From Rubidibacter lacunae KORDI 51-2 (lineage in GTDB: Bacteria > Cyanobacteriota > Cyanobacteriia > Cyanobacteriales > Rubidibacteraceae): a DNA stretch of 42,618 nt. Each line of letters opens with the position of its first letter. Within the stretch, counting starts at the first letter, position 1. Location of the stretch: contig NZ_ASSJ01000097.1 in assembly GCF_000473895.1 (NCBI RefSeq), forward strand, positions 1 to 42,618, written 5' to 3'. Below are positions 29,494-38,013 of this stretch, in pieces. Made by a program: the position numbers and the translations under genes. Under the pieces are notes generated by a model. That model was not told the origin of the DNA. It made no database searches and saw only the letters and a list, made by a program, of their open reading frames with translations.

Positions 29494-29961
29494 GTTGCCA
29501 TCGAGAAGGCCCGCTCTCTGGAATCGAGTGCTATCGCTGCATGGCTTCAGTAATCGCCGCGGCTGCCTAGCCTGTATTATTCATGAAATCTTATGCAGAG
29601 ACCCTAAACCTTTTGCCGTGCAAGGATTGCAGACTTTTTCGCTCAATATCAGTACGTTTCTATACACGTAGATTGGAGTCTAGTCAGAGCAATGGTTTGA
29701 GGCTTCGGCAAAATCTTCGTGAATAATCCAGGCTAGACCAACTCGGGACTGTCTGGCCAAGATTTTTATAGCGGGACGGATCGCTGCTCGGCGTCGAGCC
29801 AGTTCAGATAGCCGATGCTGCTATATACGCATTCAGTATCTTGCGGCGATCGACATTGAACAAAAAGCGATCTCAAAACGACGAATCGATGCCCATCCAA
29901 ATACCAAATTCGGAAAAATCCGATACGAATAGTAAGTGTCGGGTTCGCGAGATTAGTCCTC
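29494..29961. other. Gene-free stretch holding a MITE-like element
   Basis: The 468 bases after nblS contain the inverted-repeat element described at 29567-29736 and about 225 bases before the IS630 fragment. A 71-codon minus-strand frame (29766-29981) has no recognisable relatives. No genes are called. Confidence 0.5.
29567..29736. mobile_element. MITE-like element, 170 bp with terminal inverted repeats
   Basis: The left end CTAGCCTGTATTATTCATGA (29567-29586) and the inverse of the right end, CTAGCCTGGATTATTCACGA (29717-29736), differ at only two of 20 positions, and similarity continues inwards for about 8 bases. The interior has no coding capacity. The outer CTAG occurs at both ends and is palindromic, so it may be a 4-bp target duplication or part of the repeat. 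This is the architecture of a miniature inverted-repeat transposable element. The parental insertion sequence is not in the window. Confidence 0.7.
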
Positions 29962-30220
29962 ATGCCGGTAAAGCTCCACATCGATGTCGCCGAGTCCTCT
30001 GAAGAACCGCGCTCCCCCCCTCCTCTCCCCCCTCCAATGCCCGAGTGAAGGAAAAGCTACAGGCTCTCTACTGGCTCAAGTCCGGGTATGCTTCCCAAGC
30101 AACCCAGGTTGCCAGCCTCCTCGGACGTACCCGTGTCGCCGTCTCGTGCTGGCTTCAGGGACTACCCCGGCGGCGGCTTGAGTGCCCTCACCTTGCCCAA
30201 GCCGCGCTCCGGCGGGGGAC
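29962..30220 (+). pseudogene. IS630-family transposase, N-terminal fragment
   Basis: Fragments in two reading frames give an IS630-type N-terminus: MPVKLHIDVAESSEEPRS from ATG 29962, stopped by TGA near 30046. Then KEKLQALYWLKSGYASQ and VASLLGRTRVAVSCWLQ (helix-turn-helix) follow in the next frame, and YPGGGLSALTLPKPRSGGG after a further shift. Intact relatives read QALYxLKSG, LGRxxxTVxRWLxxYRxGGLxALL. The DDE catalytic part is missing. The fragment ends about 60 bases before the stop of the DUF2993 gene. Confidence 0.75.
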
Positions 30221-30279
30221 CTTTAAAAATTGCGCGGGACAGTTCCGGCACCGGCAAGATGGCTGGCAGTGCAGAACGC

Positions 30280-31071
30280 CTACCCGATGCGGGGGACGTG
30301 TTCGATCTGGGCGTAACCGCTGAACACGAGGAACCGGCCCTGCGTTTCCAGGCGGTTGATCCGCATGGTGACACCGTCGAGATTGAAGCGATCGAGGTCG
30401 ACCATATTGTTGAGAATATCGCCCATTACACCCGTCAGCTTGCCAGACAGGTCGCGCCGATCCTCGGGGATAGCTTCGTCGCGAAACTGTAGGCTGTTGA
30501 AGCGGATGCGACGGCGACGCTCGACGCCGAGCGTGCAACTCAGCGCCAGGGGAACTGCACGCTCGCTCCATCGCGCAGCAGCTTGTAAATTCACGCCGTT
30601 GTTGGGGAGCAGCTCCATCTTCACGTTACCGAACGAAACAGGCGCGCCGTCCGAGAGCGATAGGAGCTGCGGATCGGTCAGGTTCTCCAGGCGCTGGCGA
30701 ATTAGGGGTGCCTCAAAGGCAGTATTGATATCCGGTTCAGCCAGCTTGACTTGCGCGATCGCCTGCGTCGGTTGTTTGAGGGCGATACCCCCCTTGAGCA
30801 CGGAGCCGAAGTCAAGCACGACGGCATCGGTTTCGAAGTTCAGTTCCTCTGCCCGAAATGCCTTGCGGATCACTAACCCGCGCCCGCTCATCTTGAAGCT
30901 GTCAATGCTGCCTTGCAACAGTTTGCCGGGCGGAGAGCAGCGAACCTCAACATCAACTAGATCGCTGTGGGTAAACAAGTGACGAATCGTCTTACTGGCA
31001 ACCGAGTTGAGGAGATTCTCGCCCCAATCCTTGCCTTGGCTGTCTTGAAAACCCGTGAAACCACCGAGCAT
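30280..31071 (-). CDS. LmeA-like (DUF2993) lipid-binding protein
   Basis: This is a roughly 263-residue DUF2993 protein, related to mycobacterial LmeA, a phospholipid-binding envelope protein. Conserved segments are GENLLNSVASKTIRHLFTHS, PGKLLQGSIDSFKMSGRGLV, LNFETDAVVLDFGSVLKG and LKQPTQAIAQVKL. Cyanobacterial members commonly lack a signal peptide, as here, and their ligand is unknown. The start is taken at ATG 31071 (MLGGFTGF), which fits the family. A TTG at 31086, nearer to an AAAGGAG sequence, is the alternative. It lies downstream of prfB on the same strand with a 213-base gap. Confidence 0.85.
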   Translation of the reverse strand: MLGGFTGFQDSQGKDWGENLLNSVASKTIRHLFTHSDLVDVEVRCSPPGKLLQGSIDSFKMSGRGLVIRKAFRAEELNFETDAVVLDFGSVLKGGIALKQPTQAIAQVKLAEPDINTAFEAPLIRQRLENLTDPQLLSLSDGAPVSFGNVKMELLPNNGVNLQAAARWSERAVPLALSCTLGVERRRRIRFNSLQFRDEAIPEDRRDLSGKLTGVMGDILNNMVDLDRFNLDGVTMRINRLETQGRFLVFSGYAQIEHVPRIG

Positions 31072-31284
31072 GAAGTTATTGCCCAAAGAGGGTACTCAGC
31101 TCCTTTGTAACAAAATCTTAAGCCCCCGACAATCGCACGCTGCCTGGGGGATTGATAGGAACGCTCATCGCAACGCTTGGAGCATCTGCCACTAGAGGGG
31201 AGCCCGCACGCCGGCAGCGGTCGCGCTAGTCGAGCGATCGGGGTACTGAAGTTAACTTCCGAGTTGACACTCGCGCTCGCCGCA

Positions 31285-32386
31285 TTAGGTCGCACGCAAG
31301 TACGCTTCGATAAAGGCATCGAGGTTGCCGTCAACTACGTCGCCGACTGCACTGGTTTCCACATTCGTCCGCAGATCTTTGACCATCTGGTAAGGATGGA
31401 AAACGTAGTTGCGAATTTGGTTTCCCCAGGCAGCTTCCACGACATCCCCGCGAATTTCAGCGATCTGCTGTGCGGCTTGTTCTTGGGCAATGACCAGCAA
31501 CTTAGCCTTCAGCAAGGCGATCGCCTTCTCGCGGTTTTGCAGTTGCGATCGCTCTTGGGTACAGCGAACGGCTATACCGGTGGGCAGGTGCACGACTCGC
31601 ACCGCAGTCTCAACTTTATTGACGTTCTGTCCGCCTTTGCCTCCGGAGCGCGAGGTTGTTATTTCGAGGTCTTTTTCGGGAATCTCAACGTCGCTTACCG
31701 ATGCTTCATCGAGGGCGGGCATCACTTCAATACCCGCGAAGCTAGTTTGGCGTTTGCCATTGGCGTTGAACGGCGAGATCCGGACTAAGCGGTGGGTGCC
31801 CTTTTCACCGCGTAAGTAGCCGTAGGCAAAGCGTCCGTCGACTTCCAACGTTGCCGACTTGATGCCGGCTTCGTCGCCTTCAGAGAGTTCGGCCAGATGA
31901 ATGCGGTAGCCTTGTCGCTCGGCCCAGCGCGTATACATCCGCAGCAACATCTCGGCCCAATCCTGGGCGTCCGTGCCGCCGGCCCCCGCATTAATCGTCA
32001 GCACGGCACCGCGCTCGTCGTAGGGGCCGGAAAGCATTTGTTCTACATCCCAGCGATCGAGCTCGCGATTGAGCCGCGTCAGGGTCTCAGTCGCTTCGGC
32101 TAAAAGCAGGTCGTCGCTATCCTGGTCGAGTAGCTCGACGATCGCCTCGGAGTCTTCCAAACCCGCTCGCCACTGTCGGTAAACTTCAAGACTGGCTTTG
32201 CGGCCGTCGAGGCGCTGGATCAACCGCTGAGCTGCGTCCGGTTCGTCCCAAAACTCCGGCTGGGCAGCAGTTTGCTCTAGGTCATGAATCTCTGCATTTA
32301 GGGCAGCCGGGTCAAAGATAGTCCTGGACTTTGTCCAGGCGCTCGGCTAATGCTCGGACTTCACGCTTGAGTTCTGTGGTTTCCAT
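31285..32386 (-). CDS. prfB: Peptide chain release factor 2, with programmed +1 frameshift
   Basis: RF2 recognises UGA and UAA. The short frame from ATG 32386 encodes [20 protein letters not shown] then QDYL and stops at UGA (codon 25). A +1 shift at CUU-UGA-C continues into [18 protein letters not shown] and [20 protein letters not shown], then the long frame to TAA 31285. The full product is about 366 residues, normal for RF2. The long frame holds the SPF stop-recognition tripeptide ([10 protein letters not shown]) and the catalytic GGQ ([11 protein letters not shown]). A caller ignoring the frameshift would start it at an internal TTG (32223) and lose the N-terminal 54 residues. Confidence 0.93.
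32311..32327 (-). promoter_or_regulatory. RF2 autoregulatory +1 frameshift site
   Basis: On the minus strand the sequence reads CCAGGACTATCTTTGAC. The slippery CUU is followed by UGA-C, the same core as in E. coli prfB. The usual AGGGGG stimulator is replaced by the weaker AGGA at the same place, three bases before CUU. When RF2 is scarce, slow termination at UGA lets the ribosome shift forward and make RF2. Confidence 0.9.
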
Positions 32387-32491
32387 TCGCAATCTGCAGG
32401 ATCGGCCGGCTTGAGATTCTAGGCTAGCTTATCCCAACTCGCCCTCCCTGCGCGGTCAAACCACGGCGCGATTCGAGGGCTGCAATTATTG

Positions 32492-32758
32492 TTAATCGGT
32501 CTTGTCCGCACCGAGATCGTTACCGCTCTCTACCCGCTCATTACAACTGGCAGGAACGGGATCGTACCCGCCAGGGTGGAACGGATGGCAGCGGAGCAAG
32601 CGCTGGATTGCAAGACAACTGCCCGTCCAAGGACCGAATCGTTCGATCGCTTCGAGCGCGTACTGCGAGCAGGTGGGCTGAAAGCGACAGGTGGGCGGAA
32701 ACAGCGGCGAGATGAAGGTACGATAGCCGCGGATAAATGCCAGCAAAACAAATTTCAC
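32492..32758 (-). CDS. yidD: Membrane protein insertion efficiency factor YidD
   Basis: This 88-residue protein has the full YidD signature: [40 protein letters not shown] and [17 protein letters not shown]. It has an amphipathic N-terminal helix and three to four conserved cysteines. YidD helps YidC insert proteins in the inner membrane. The frame is open upstream to 32893, but the GTG at 32758 gives the family N-terminus and follows AGGGGG. It lies 105 bases upstream of prfB in the same orientation; its usual partners rnpA and yidC are not adjacent. Confidence 0.9.
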   Translation of the reverse strand: MKFVLLAFIRGYRTFISPLFPPTCRFQPTCSQYALEAIERFGPWTGSCLAIQRLLRCHPFHPGGYDPVPASCNERVESGNDLGADKTD

Positions 32759-32830
32759 GGTTCGCGTGCCCCCTAAGATGGTGGTATCCCGGCGACGCAC
32801 ATCGCCATCGGGTCCGGATCGATTTCGAGC

Positions 32831-33556
32831 GTGCTGTTTCAGTTGTATCTGTTCTCTCAATCGCCGTTTGCCTTTGCCGAGTCCGCCCTGCACCCGACGA
32901 TCTTGATTGCGGTCGTGGCATTCTTGGCGGCAACGATTGTTTTGGCGGAAACCCTTAGCCGCCTAATGCCGAGCGATCCCGAGCTGACGCGCAAGATCGT
33001 GCACGTCGGCTCGGGTAATGTCATTTTGCTGGCATGGTGGTTTGGGATCCCAGCTTGGATCGGGATCGCGGCATCGGCGATCGCTGGGGCGATGGCGTTG
33101 CTATCTTACGTGGTGCCGCTGTTGCCGAGCATCAACAGCGTCGGGCGCAAAAGTTTCGGAACGTTTTTCTACGCTCTGAGCATGGGCGTCCTGGTGGCGT
33201 GGTTCTGGCCGCTCGATCGCCCGCAGTTTGCCGCAATCGGAATTTTGGTCATGGCTTGGGGCGATGGTATGGCAGCGATCGTCGGCTCGCGTTTCGGGCA
33301 ACATCAGTACCGCGTCCTCGGCTCGACGAAAAGTTGGGAGGGATCGCTGGCGATGGCGACTGCAAGTTTTATCGCAACCAGCCTGGTGTTGCTGAGCGTA
33401 CAAGGCACGCTGTGGCAAACGTGGGCGATCGCGCTCGCCGTGGCGGCTCTGGCAACCGTGTTGGAGGCGGTTTCGCAGTTGGGTATCGACAACCTGACTG
33501 TCCCGCTGGGCAGCGCGGCATTCAGTTTTTGCTTATCCCAGTGGTGGCTGTCGTAG
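32831..33556 (+). CDS. Phytol kinase-like protein (diacylglycerol/polyprenol kinase family)
   Basis: This 241-residue membrane protein has about seven hydrophobic helices. Motifs [43 protein letters not shown] and [11 protein letters not shown] define the CTP-dependent lipid kinase family that includes plant VTE5. In cyanobacteria the homologue is linked to phytol phosphorylation, which feeds tocopherol and chlorophyll tails. Substrate assignment here is by homology only; VTE6-like phytyl-phosphate kinases look similar. The GTG start at 32831 is divergent from yidD, with 72 bases between. Confidence 0.82.
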   Translation: MLFQLYLFSQSPFAFAESALHPTILIAVVAFLAATIVLAETLSRLMPSDPELTRKIVHVGSGNVILLAWWFGIPAWIGIAASAIAGAMALLSYVVPLLPSINSVGRKSFGTFFYALSMGVLVAWFWPLDRPQFAAIGILVMAWGDGMAAIVGSRFGQHQYRVLGSTKSWEGSLAMATASFIATSLVLLSVQGTLWQTWAIALAVAALATVLEAVSQLGIDNLTVPLGSAAFSFCLSQWWLS

Positions 33557-33715
33557 CCACTAGAACCCGCGTTCGCTCTGCTTGCTCGTATCGGTTGCAG
33601 CGCTCGCTGTCCGGAAAACCGTTGCCAAGCCACCCCCTCGCGCGACCTGCCGGAACCTTTGGGACCGCACCAACGGTCTGGGTCACCGATGTGAGGTCGA
33701 GCTGAGGCAACCCAG

Positions 33716-34612
33716 ATGAATTGTCTATGGCTGGGAGTGATAGCGCTATTGGGTGGGCTGTGGGGAGCAGTTCCAGTGCAGGCGGGCGTTCTCGATCGCG
33801 TTGCCGCAACCGGCACACTCGTGGTGGGGGCGCGCCAAGACTCGGTTCCATTTGGTTACATTGACGCCGACGGCCAGTGGGTAGGCTTCTCCCTGGAGAT
33901 CTTGGAACTCGTGCGCCTACAAACAGAGCGCGAACTCGGCCGGCCGGTGCAGCTGGAATTGGTTGTCGTCACCCCACAAGATCGGTTTGACAAGATCGAG
34001 AACGGCTCGATCGCGATCGAATGCGGCTCGACAACGATTACCTGGGACCGCGATCGCCGCGTTGATTTTTCGCTGAGCTATTTCATCAGCGGGACGCAAC
34101 TGCTCGCCCCAGTAGGTAATGCCTTAGAAACCATTTCAGACCTGGCAGGCAAGCGCATTGGCGTCGTTCCCGAAACCTCCAATGCGGCTAATGTGAGGAC
34201 GCTGCAACCAGCCGCAGAATTGGTACCGGTAGGCGATCGCGCAACGGGTTTGTCAAAACTGGAAGCTGGGGAAATCGATGCATTTGCCAGTGATGGCATC
34301 ATGCTAGCCGGCTTGCGTGCCGCGGCTGCACAACCTCTGGCCTGGGAAGTCGTGCCCGATCGTCCGCTGCAAGAAGAAAGCTATGCCTGTAGCTTGCCTG
34401 AAGACGATTCGCGCTGGCGGGATTTGGTCAACTTCGCGATCGCCCGGTACCTGCAGGGCGTCATCAGCGATCGCCTAGAGATGGTCGACATTTACGAGCA
34501 ATGGTTTGGCGAGAGCGGCGTTCTGCCCTATCCGCGCGAAGCGATCGACGCTTACTACAGTGCCATTCTCTACAGCGTCGAGTGGATTCCGTTCGGATCG
34601 GAACTTTACTAG
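33716..34612 (+). CDS. Extracellular solute-binding protein family 3
   Basis: This is a 298-residue secreted protein. The signal peptide (LWLGVIALLGGLWGAVPVQA) is probably cleaved after residue 23. The mature part has the amino-acid-type periplasmic binding fold: GTLVVGARQDSVPFGYID, WVGFSLEILELV, DKIENGSIAIECGSTTIT, RVDFSLSYFISGTQLL and LAGKRIGVVPETSNA. Most relatives bind polar amino acids for ABC uptake. The IECGSTTITWDRDRRVDFS segment is of the GltI/glutamate-type group. No ABC permease or ATPase genes adjoin it, so it is an orphan or part of a distant system. Confidence 0.88.
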   Translation: MNCLWLGVIALLGGLWGAVPVQAGVLDRVAATGTLVVGARQDSVPFGYIDADGQWVGFSLEILELVRLQTERELGRPVQLELVVVTPQDRFDKIENGSIAIECGSTTITWDRDRRVDFSLSYFISGTQLLAPVGNALETISDLAGKRIGVVPETSNAANVRTLQPAAELVPVGDRATGLSKLEAGEIDAFASDGIMLAGLRAAAAQPLAWEVVPDRPLQEESYACSLPEDDSRWRDLVNFAIARYLQGVISDRLEMVDIYEQWFGESGVLPYPREAIDAYYSAILYSVEWIPFGSELY

Positions 34613-34854
34613 TAGATTCCAGTTTTCTCAACTGCTCGCGCACGACTCGCGGCGATCGCGTCGCCGAAGAAACTCCAATTAATTCAATGTATCGAGGTCG
34701 ATCGCGCGCATCCCGAACCAGATACAACGCGGACGGATTCAACGAGCTTGCCCGAGCGCGATGATTTCAGCGACCCGAACGCGGTGGGAGTTTATTTGCC
34801 GAGTAAGCTTTTATTGACACCCTACAGAAGATAAATCCGAGAGGCGTCGAGAAC

Positions 34855-36237
34855 GTGAGTGGAATCATGCGCGGAATCACGCGCGGAGTCTCACGCGGAC
34901 TCCGCAGACTCAATCGGCTTAGGAGCTGGATATTGCTGGCGGCGGCTGCCGCGGTCGTCGTATTGGCACCGCAGGCGATCGCGCAGGATCGCCTTCCAAC
35001 CGAACGCTTTGTCGGTTCGCTGGAGCTGGTTTACCGCTTCGAGCGCAACATGCCGACGGGGGTCGCGGTCTCCCAAGGTAGGCGAGTATTCGTGAATTTC
35101 CCGCGCTGGGGCGATATCGTACCCTACACGGTTGCGGAAATCCGCGGCGACGACCTGGTACCGTTTCCCAATGCCGCGCTCAACGAACCCGCACCCGAAG
35201 CGCCGGAGCGAACGCTGCTGTCGGTGCAAAGCGTTGTCGTCGATCCGCTCGATCGCCTGTGGCTGCTGGATACGGGCAGCATCGAGTTTCAACCCACCAG
35301 TCCGGGGGGTCCAAAACTCATCTGCGTCGATCTGACAACGAACGAAATTCTCCAGACTATTGTGTTTCCGCCCGAGGTGGCATTGCCGACAACGTACCTG
35401 AACGACGTACGCTTCGACCTGCGGCGCGGTAGGGCCGGTCTGGCATTTGTCACCGATTCGTCGCTCAGCGGTCCCAATGCCATCATCGTGGTGGATCTGG
35501 CAACGGGACGCAGTTGGCGGCGACTGAACGACCATCCCTCAACCAAAGCCATTCCAGATTTCCTGGCTTTCGTGGAAGCGCAGCCCTTCCAGAATCGATC
35601 GCCTGAAGGCGAGACGAGTTCCGTCTCGATCGGTGCCGATGGCATTGCGATTTCGGCCGATGGCGAGCGTCTGTTTTACTCTCCGCTTTCGAGCCGCAGG
35701 CTTTACGGCGTCAGCATCGATGCCCTTGCCGACGAAAGCCTGAGCGCAGATGACGTTGCTGCCACCGTCGAAGACCTGGGACCAAAAGGGGTTGCAGACG
35801 GACTGGAGTCGGATACTCAGAACCGCATCTACATCACTGACTTGGAGCATAACGCCATCCGACGGCGATCGCCCGACGGCACCTTTGAGACCCTGGTTCA
35901 CGACCCGCGTGTGCTCTGGCCGGATACACTCGAGCTGGCGACTGATGGCTACCTATATTTCACGGTCAACCAACTCCACCGCCAAGCCGGATTTAACGGC
36001 GGCGCGGACTTGCGAGAGTTTCCGTTCAGTTTGCTGCGCCTGCGCGTAGACGCGGAACCGGTATTGCTGCGACCGGAAGCCGCGCCCGACAGTCCTGCAC
36101 ACGAGGCACCTGCACCCCGCGCACCGACCGGCAACGGATCGGAGATCGACGATGCGGCTGAAGAACCGCCGACAACATCGGAGGGGTTTCCATCGGATGT
36201 CATCGTACCCATTATCGATACGACGGATAGAGACTAA
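34855..36237 (+). CDS. Secreted royal-jelly/Yellow-type beta-propeller protein
   Basis: This 460-residue exported protein has a basic N-terminus with repeated RG pairs (MRGITRGVSRGLRRLNRLRS), a hydrophobic core and a probable cleavage after residue 43 (PQAIA). The body matches the major royal jelly protein/Yellow family: PTGVAVSQGRRVFVNFPRWG, RLWLLDTGS, LNDVRFDLRRG, AFVTDSS, LFYSPLSSRRLYGVS, SDTQNRIYITDLEHNAI and DPRVLWPDTLELATDGYLYF. These form a six-bladed propeller. The tail (about 400-460) is Pro/Ala/Glu-rich and likely disordered. The enzymatic role in bacteria is unknown. GTG 34855 is used; ATG 34867 is the alternative. Confidence 0.85.
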   Translation: MSGIMRGITRGVSRGLRRLNRLRSWILLAAAAAVVVLAPQAIAQDRLPTERFVGSLELVYRFERNMPTGVAVSQGRRVFVNFPRWGDIVPYTVAEIRGDDLVPFPNAALNEPAPEAPERTLLSVQSVVVDPLDRLWLLDTGSIEFQPTSPGGPKLICVDLTTNEILQTIVFPPEVALPTTYLNDVRFDLRRGRAGLAFVTDSSLSGPNAIIVVDLATGRSWRRLNDHPSTKAIPDFLAFVEAQPFQNRSPEGETSSVSIGADGIAISADGERLFYSPLSSRRLYGVSIDALADESLSADDVAATVEDLGPKGVADGLESDTQNRIYITDLEHNAIRRRSPDGTFETLVHDPRVLWPDTLELATDGYLYFTVNQLHRQAGFNGGADLREFPFSLLRLRVDAEPVLLRPEAAPDSPAHEAPAPRAPTGNGSEIDDAAEEPPTTSEGFPSDVIVPIIDTTDRD

Positions 36238-36377
36238 CCAAACTCTCTGGCTGCGAAAGGTTGTGCGTCACGCTGCCGAAAGAAGCATTTGCTGCTCGAT
36301 CTCCTACGAAAGATAGTTGCTCGCGGGTTGCGTCGACATTCTGGCGCTCTCGATCGCCCCCTCCAAGCAATTGCCGC

Positions 36378-37598
36378 TCAAGCCACCAAGCGTGCAAATC
36401 TTTTCTTGCCAACCTGAAGTGTTTTGCCGCTCAAGTCTGCTGCCGCCGCGAACGTCCGATCGACATCGGTCACCTTATCGCCATCGAGGCGCACGGCTCC
36501 TCCCTGGATTTGCCGACGTCCCTCACCGCTGCTTTTGCACAAACCACTCGCACTGAGGATATAAAACAGCTTGGCGGGGAACTCGATATCGGCTAGCGAG
36601 AACTCCGGGACGGCCTCGGCACTTTGCGCGCTGCCTTGCACGAGTTCGATCGCGGCACTTTGGGCTTGTCGAGCCGCATCGCGCCCGCGGTACTGAGCGA
36701 CAATTTCAAGGGCGAGGAGCTTTTGGCGATCGCGCGGATTCTCAGGCAGTTCATGCCGCGGTAGCGCCGTTAACAACTCAAAATAGCTGTCGATCTGGCT
36801 GTCGGGCGTTTTTTCTAGTTTCGAGTACATGGACAGCGCATCCTCGCGCAAACCGACGTAATTGCCGAGGGATTTCGACATTTTCTGAACGCCATCCGTG
36901 CCGACCAAAATCGGCGTCAGCAATCCGAATTGCAGGCGCTTGCCATAGAAGCGCTGCAAGTCGCGCCCGACGGCAATGTTGAACTTCTGGTCCGTGCCGC
37001 CCAGCTCGACGTCCGCATCGACTGCCACCGAATCGTAGCCCTGCATCAGCGGGTATAAAAACTCGTGTAAAAAGATGGGCATCTCACGTGCGTAGCGTTC
37101 GGCAAAACCTTCCTTTGCCAACATCTGCCCGACCGTCATCTGCGCCAGCAACTCCAGGATCGCGGATAGATCTAGCTTTTGCAGCCACTCGGAGTTGTAG
37201 CGCACTTCCAAGCGCTCCGGCGAAAAGTCCAGCACCGGGCGCAACTGCTCTAGATATGTTTCGGCGTTAGCTGCCACCTGCTGCGAAGTCAGCTGCTTGC
37301 GCACGTCCGACTTACCCGTTGGATCTCCAATCCGCGCCGTGAAGTCGCCGACGATCAGGACCGCTATGTGGCCGGCATCCTGAAACGCTCGAAGCTTGCG
37401 CGCCGGAATGCTGTGTCCGAGGTGAATGTCCGTACCCGTCGGGTCGATGCCGAGTTTGATGCGGAGCGGGCGATCGCTGTCGAGTATTCGCCGTTCGAGA
37501 TTGACATCCGGATCGTCGGAGTCGGGTTGGTTCGGGAAGATCTCGCTCGTTCCGCGATGGAGCCAAGACAAGGTGGAAGACGCGATCGCTGCAGACAT
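36378..37598 (-). CDS. tyrS: Tyrosyl-tRNA synthetase
   Basis: This 406-residue class I synthetase attaches tyrosine to tRNA-Tyr. The HIGH-equivalent is HLGH in [15 protein letters not shown], and KMSKS lies at about residue 238 ([14 protein letters not shown]). [20 protein letters not shown] and [16 protein letters not shown] form the tyrosine-binding region. The C-terminal S4-type RNA-binding domain ([20 protein letters not shown]) is complete. The form with a long N-terminus is the TyrRZ-like type common in cyanobacteria. It converges on the Yellow-like gene, 140 bases apart. Confidence 0.95.
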   Translation of the reverse strand: MSAAIASSTLSWLHRGTSEIFPNQPDSDDPDVNLERRILDSDRPLRIKLGIDPTGTDIHLGHSIPARKLRAFQDAGHIAVLIVGDFTARIGDPTGKSDVRKQLTSQQVAANAETYLEQLRPVLDFSPERLEVRYNSEWLQKLDLSAILELLAQMTVGQMLAKEGFAERYAREMPIFLHEFLYPLMQGYDSVAVDADVELGGTDQKFNIAVGRDLQRFYGKRLQFGLLTPILVGTDGVQKMSKSLGNYVGLREDALSMYSKLEKTPDSQIDSYFELLTALPRHELPENPRDRQKLLALEIVAQYRGRDAARQAQSAAIELVQGSAQSAEAVPEFSLADIEFPAKLFYILSASGLCKSSGEGRRQIQGGAVRLDGDKVTDVDRTFAAAADLSGKTLQVGKKRFARLVA

Positions 37599-38013
37599 GA
37601 GTAATTAACTAGGCGACTCGGATGCAGTAGTGGAATCTGGTGGTGCCAGCAGGAAACCTTTCCTAATCTAGCTGCTGACTTCTCCCCCGCTCAAGCGCCA
37701 TCGCAGTGCTCGTCAGGGCAAACGGATACAAATTTCTGTGCCAAGACCGAATTAGGGGTTCAGCGATGCCGCACCCGCCCAGACAATTGCCGGCTTGGAG
37801 ATTACCAAATTTGGAGAGATGTGAAGCAACGCGATCGCGATATCGATTGGTTGCAAATGCACATCCCCTAGGGGGGGATGCGCTAATCTAGTGGGCGATT
37901 GAGACGTATTGAGGGGTCCCGAACCCGCCATAATGCGGCTGCCAGTTCAACTTGCCGCAATCTCGCGCCAACTTCATCGAAACACCTGCACTGAATTCGG
38001 AGGCAACGCTGCC
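37599..38013. other. Intergenic region with dispersed-repeat copy and a hairpin
   Basis: This stretch lies between the divergent tyrS and chelatase-like genes. It contains the dispersed repeat at 37715-37766 and a GC-rich palindrome at about 37859-37882 (CATCCCCTA followed by GGGGGGGATG). A frame open from TTG 37909 runs into the downstream gene but lacks family similarity before 38014. Confidence 0.5.
37715..37766. repeat. Dispersed repeat, copy 2 (left end only)
   Basis: The 52 bases beginning AGGGCAAACGGATACAAATT match 46 of 52 positions of 25712-25763 in the same orientation, without gaps. The right-hand inverted end of copy 1 (GTATGCGTTTGCC) is not found downstream here, so this copy appears truncated or diverged. 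Confidence 0.7.
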
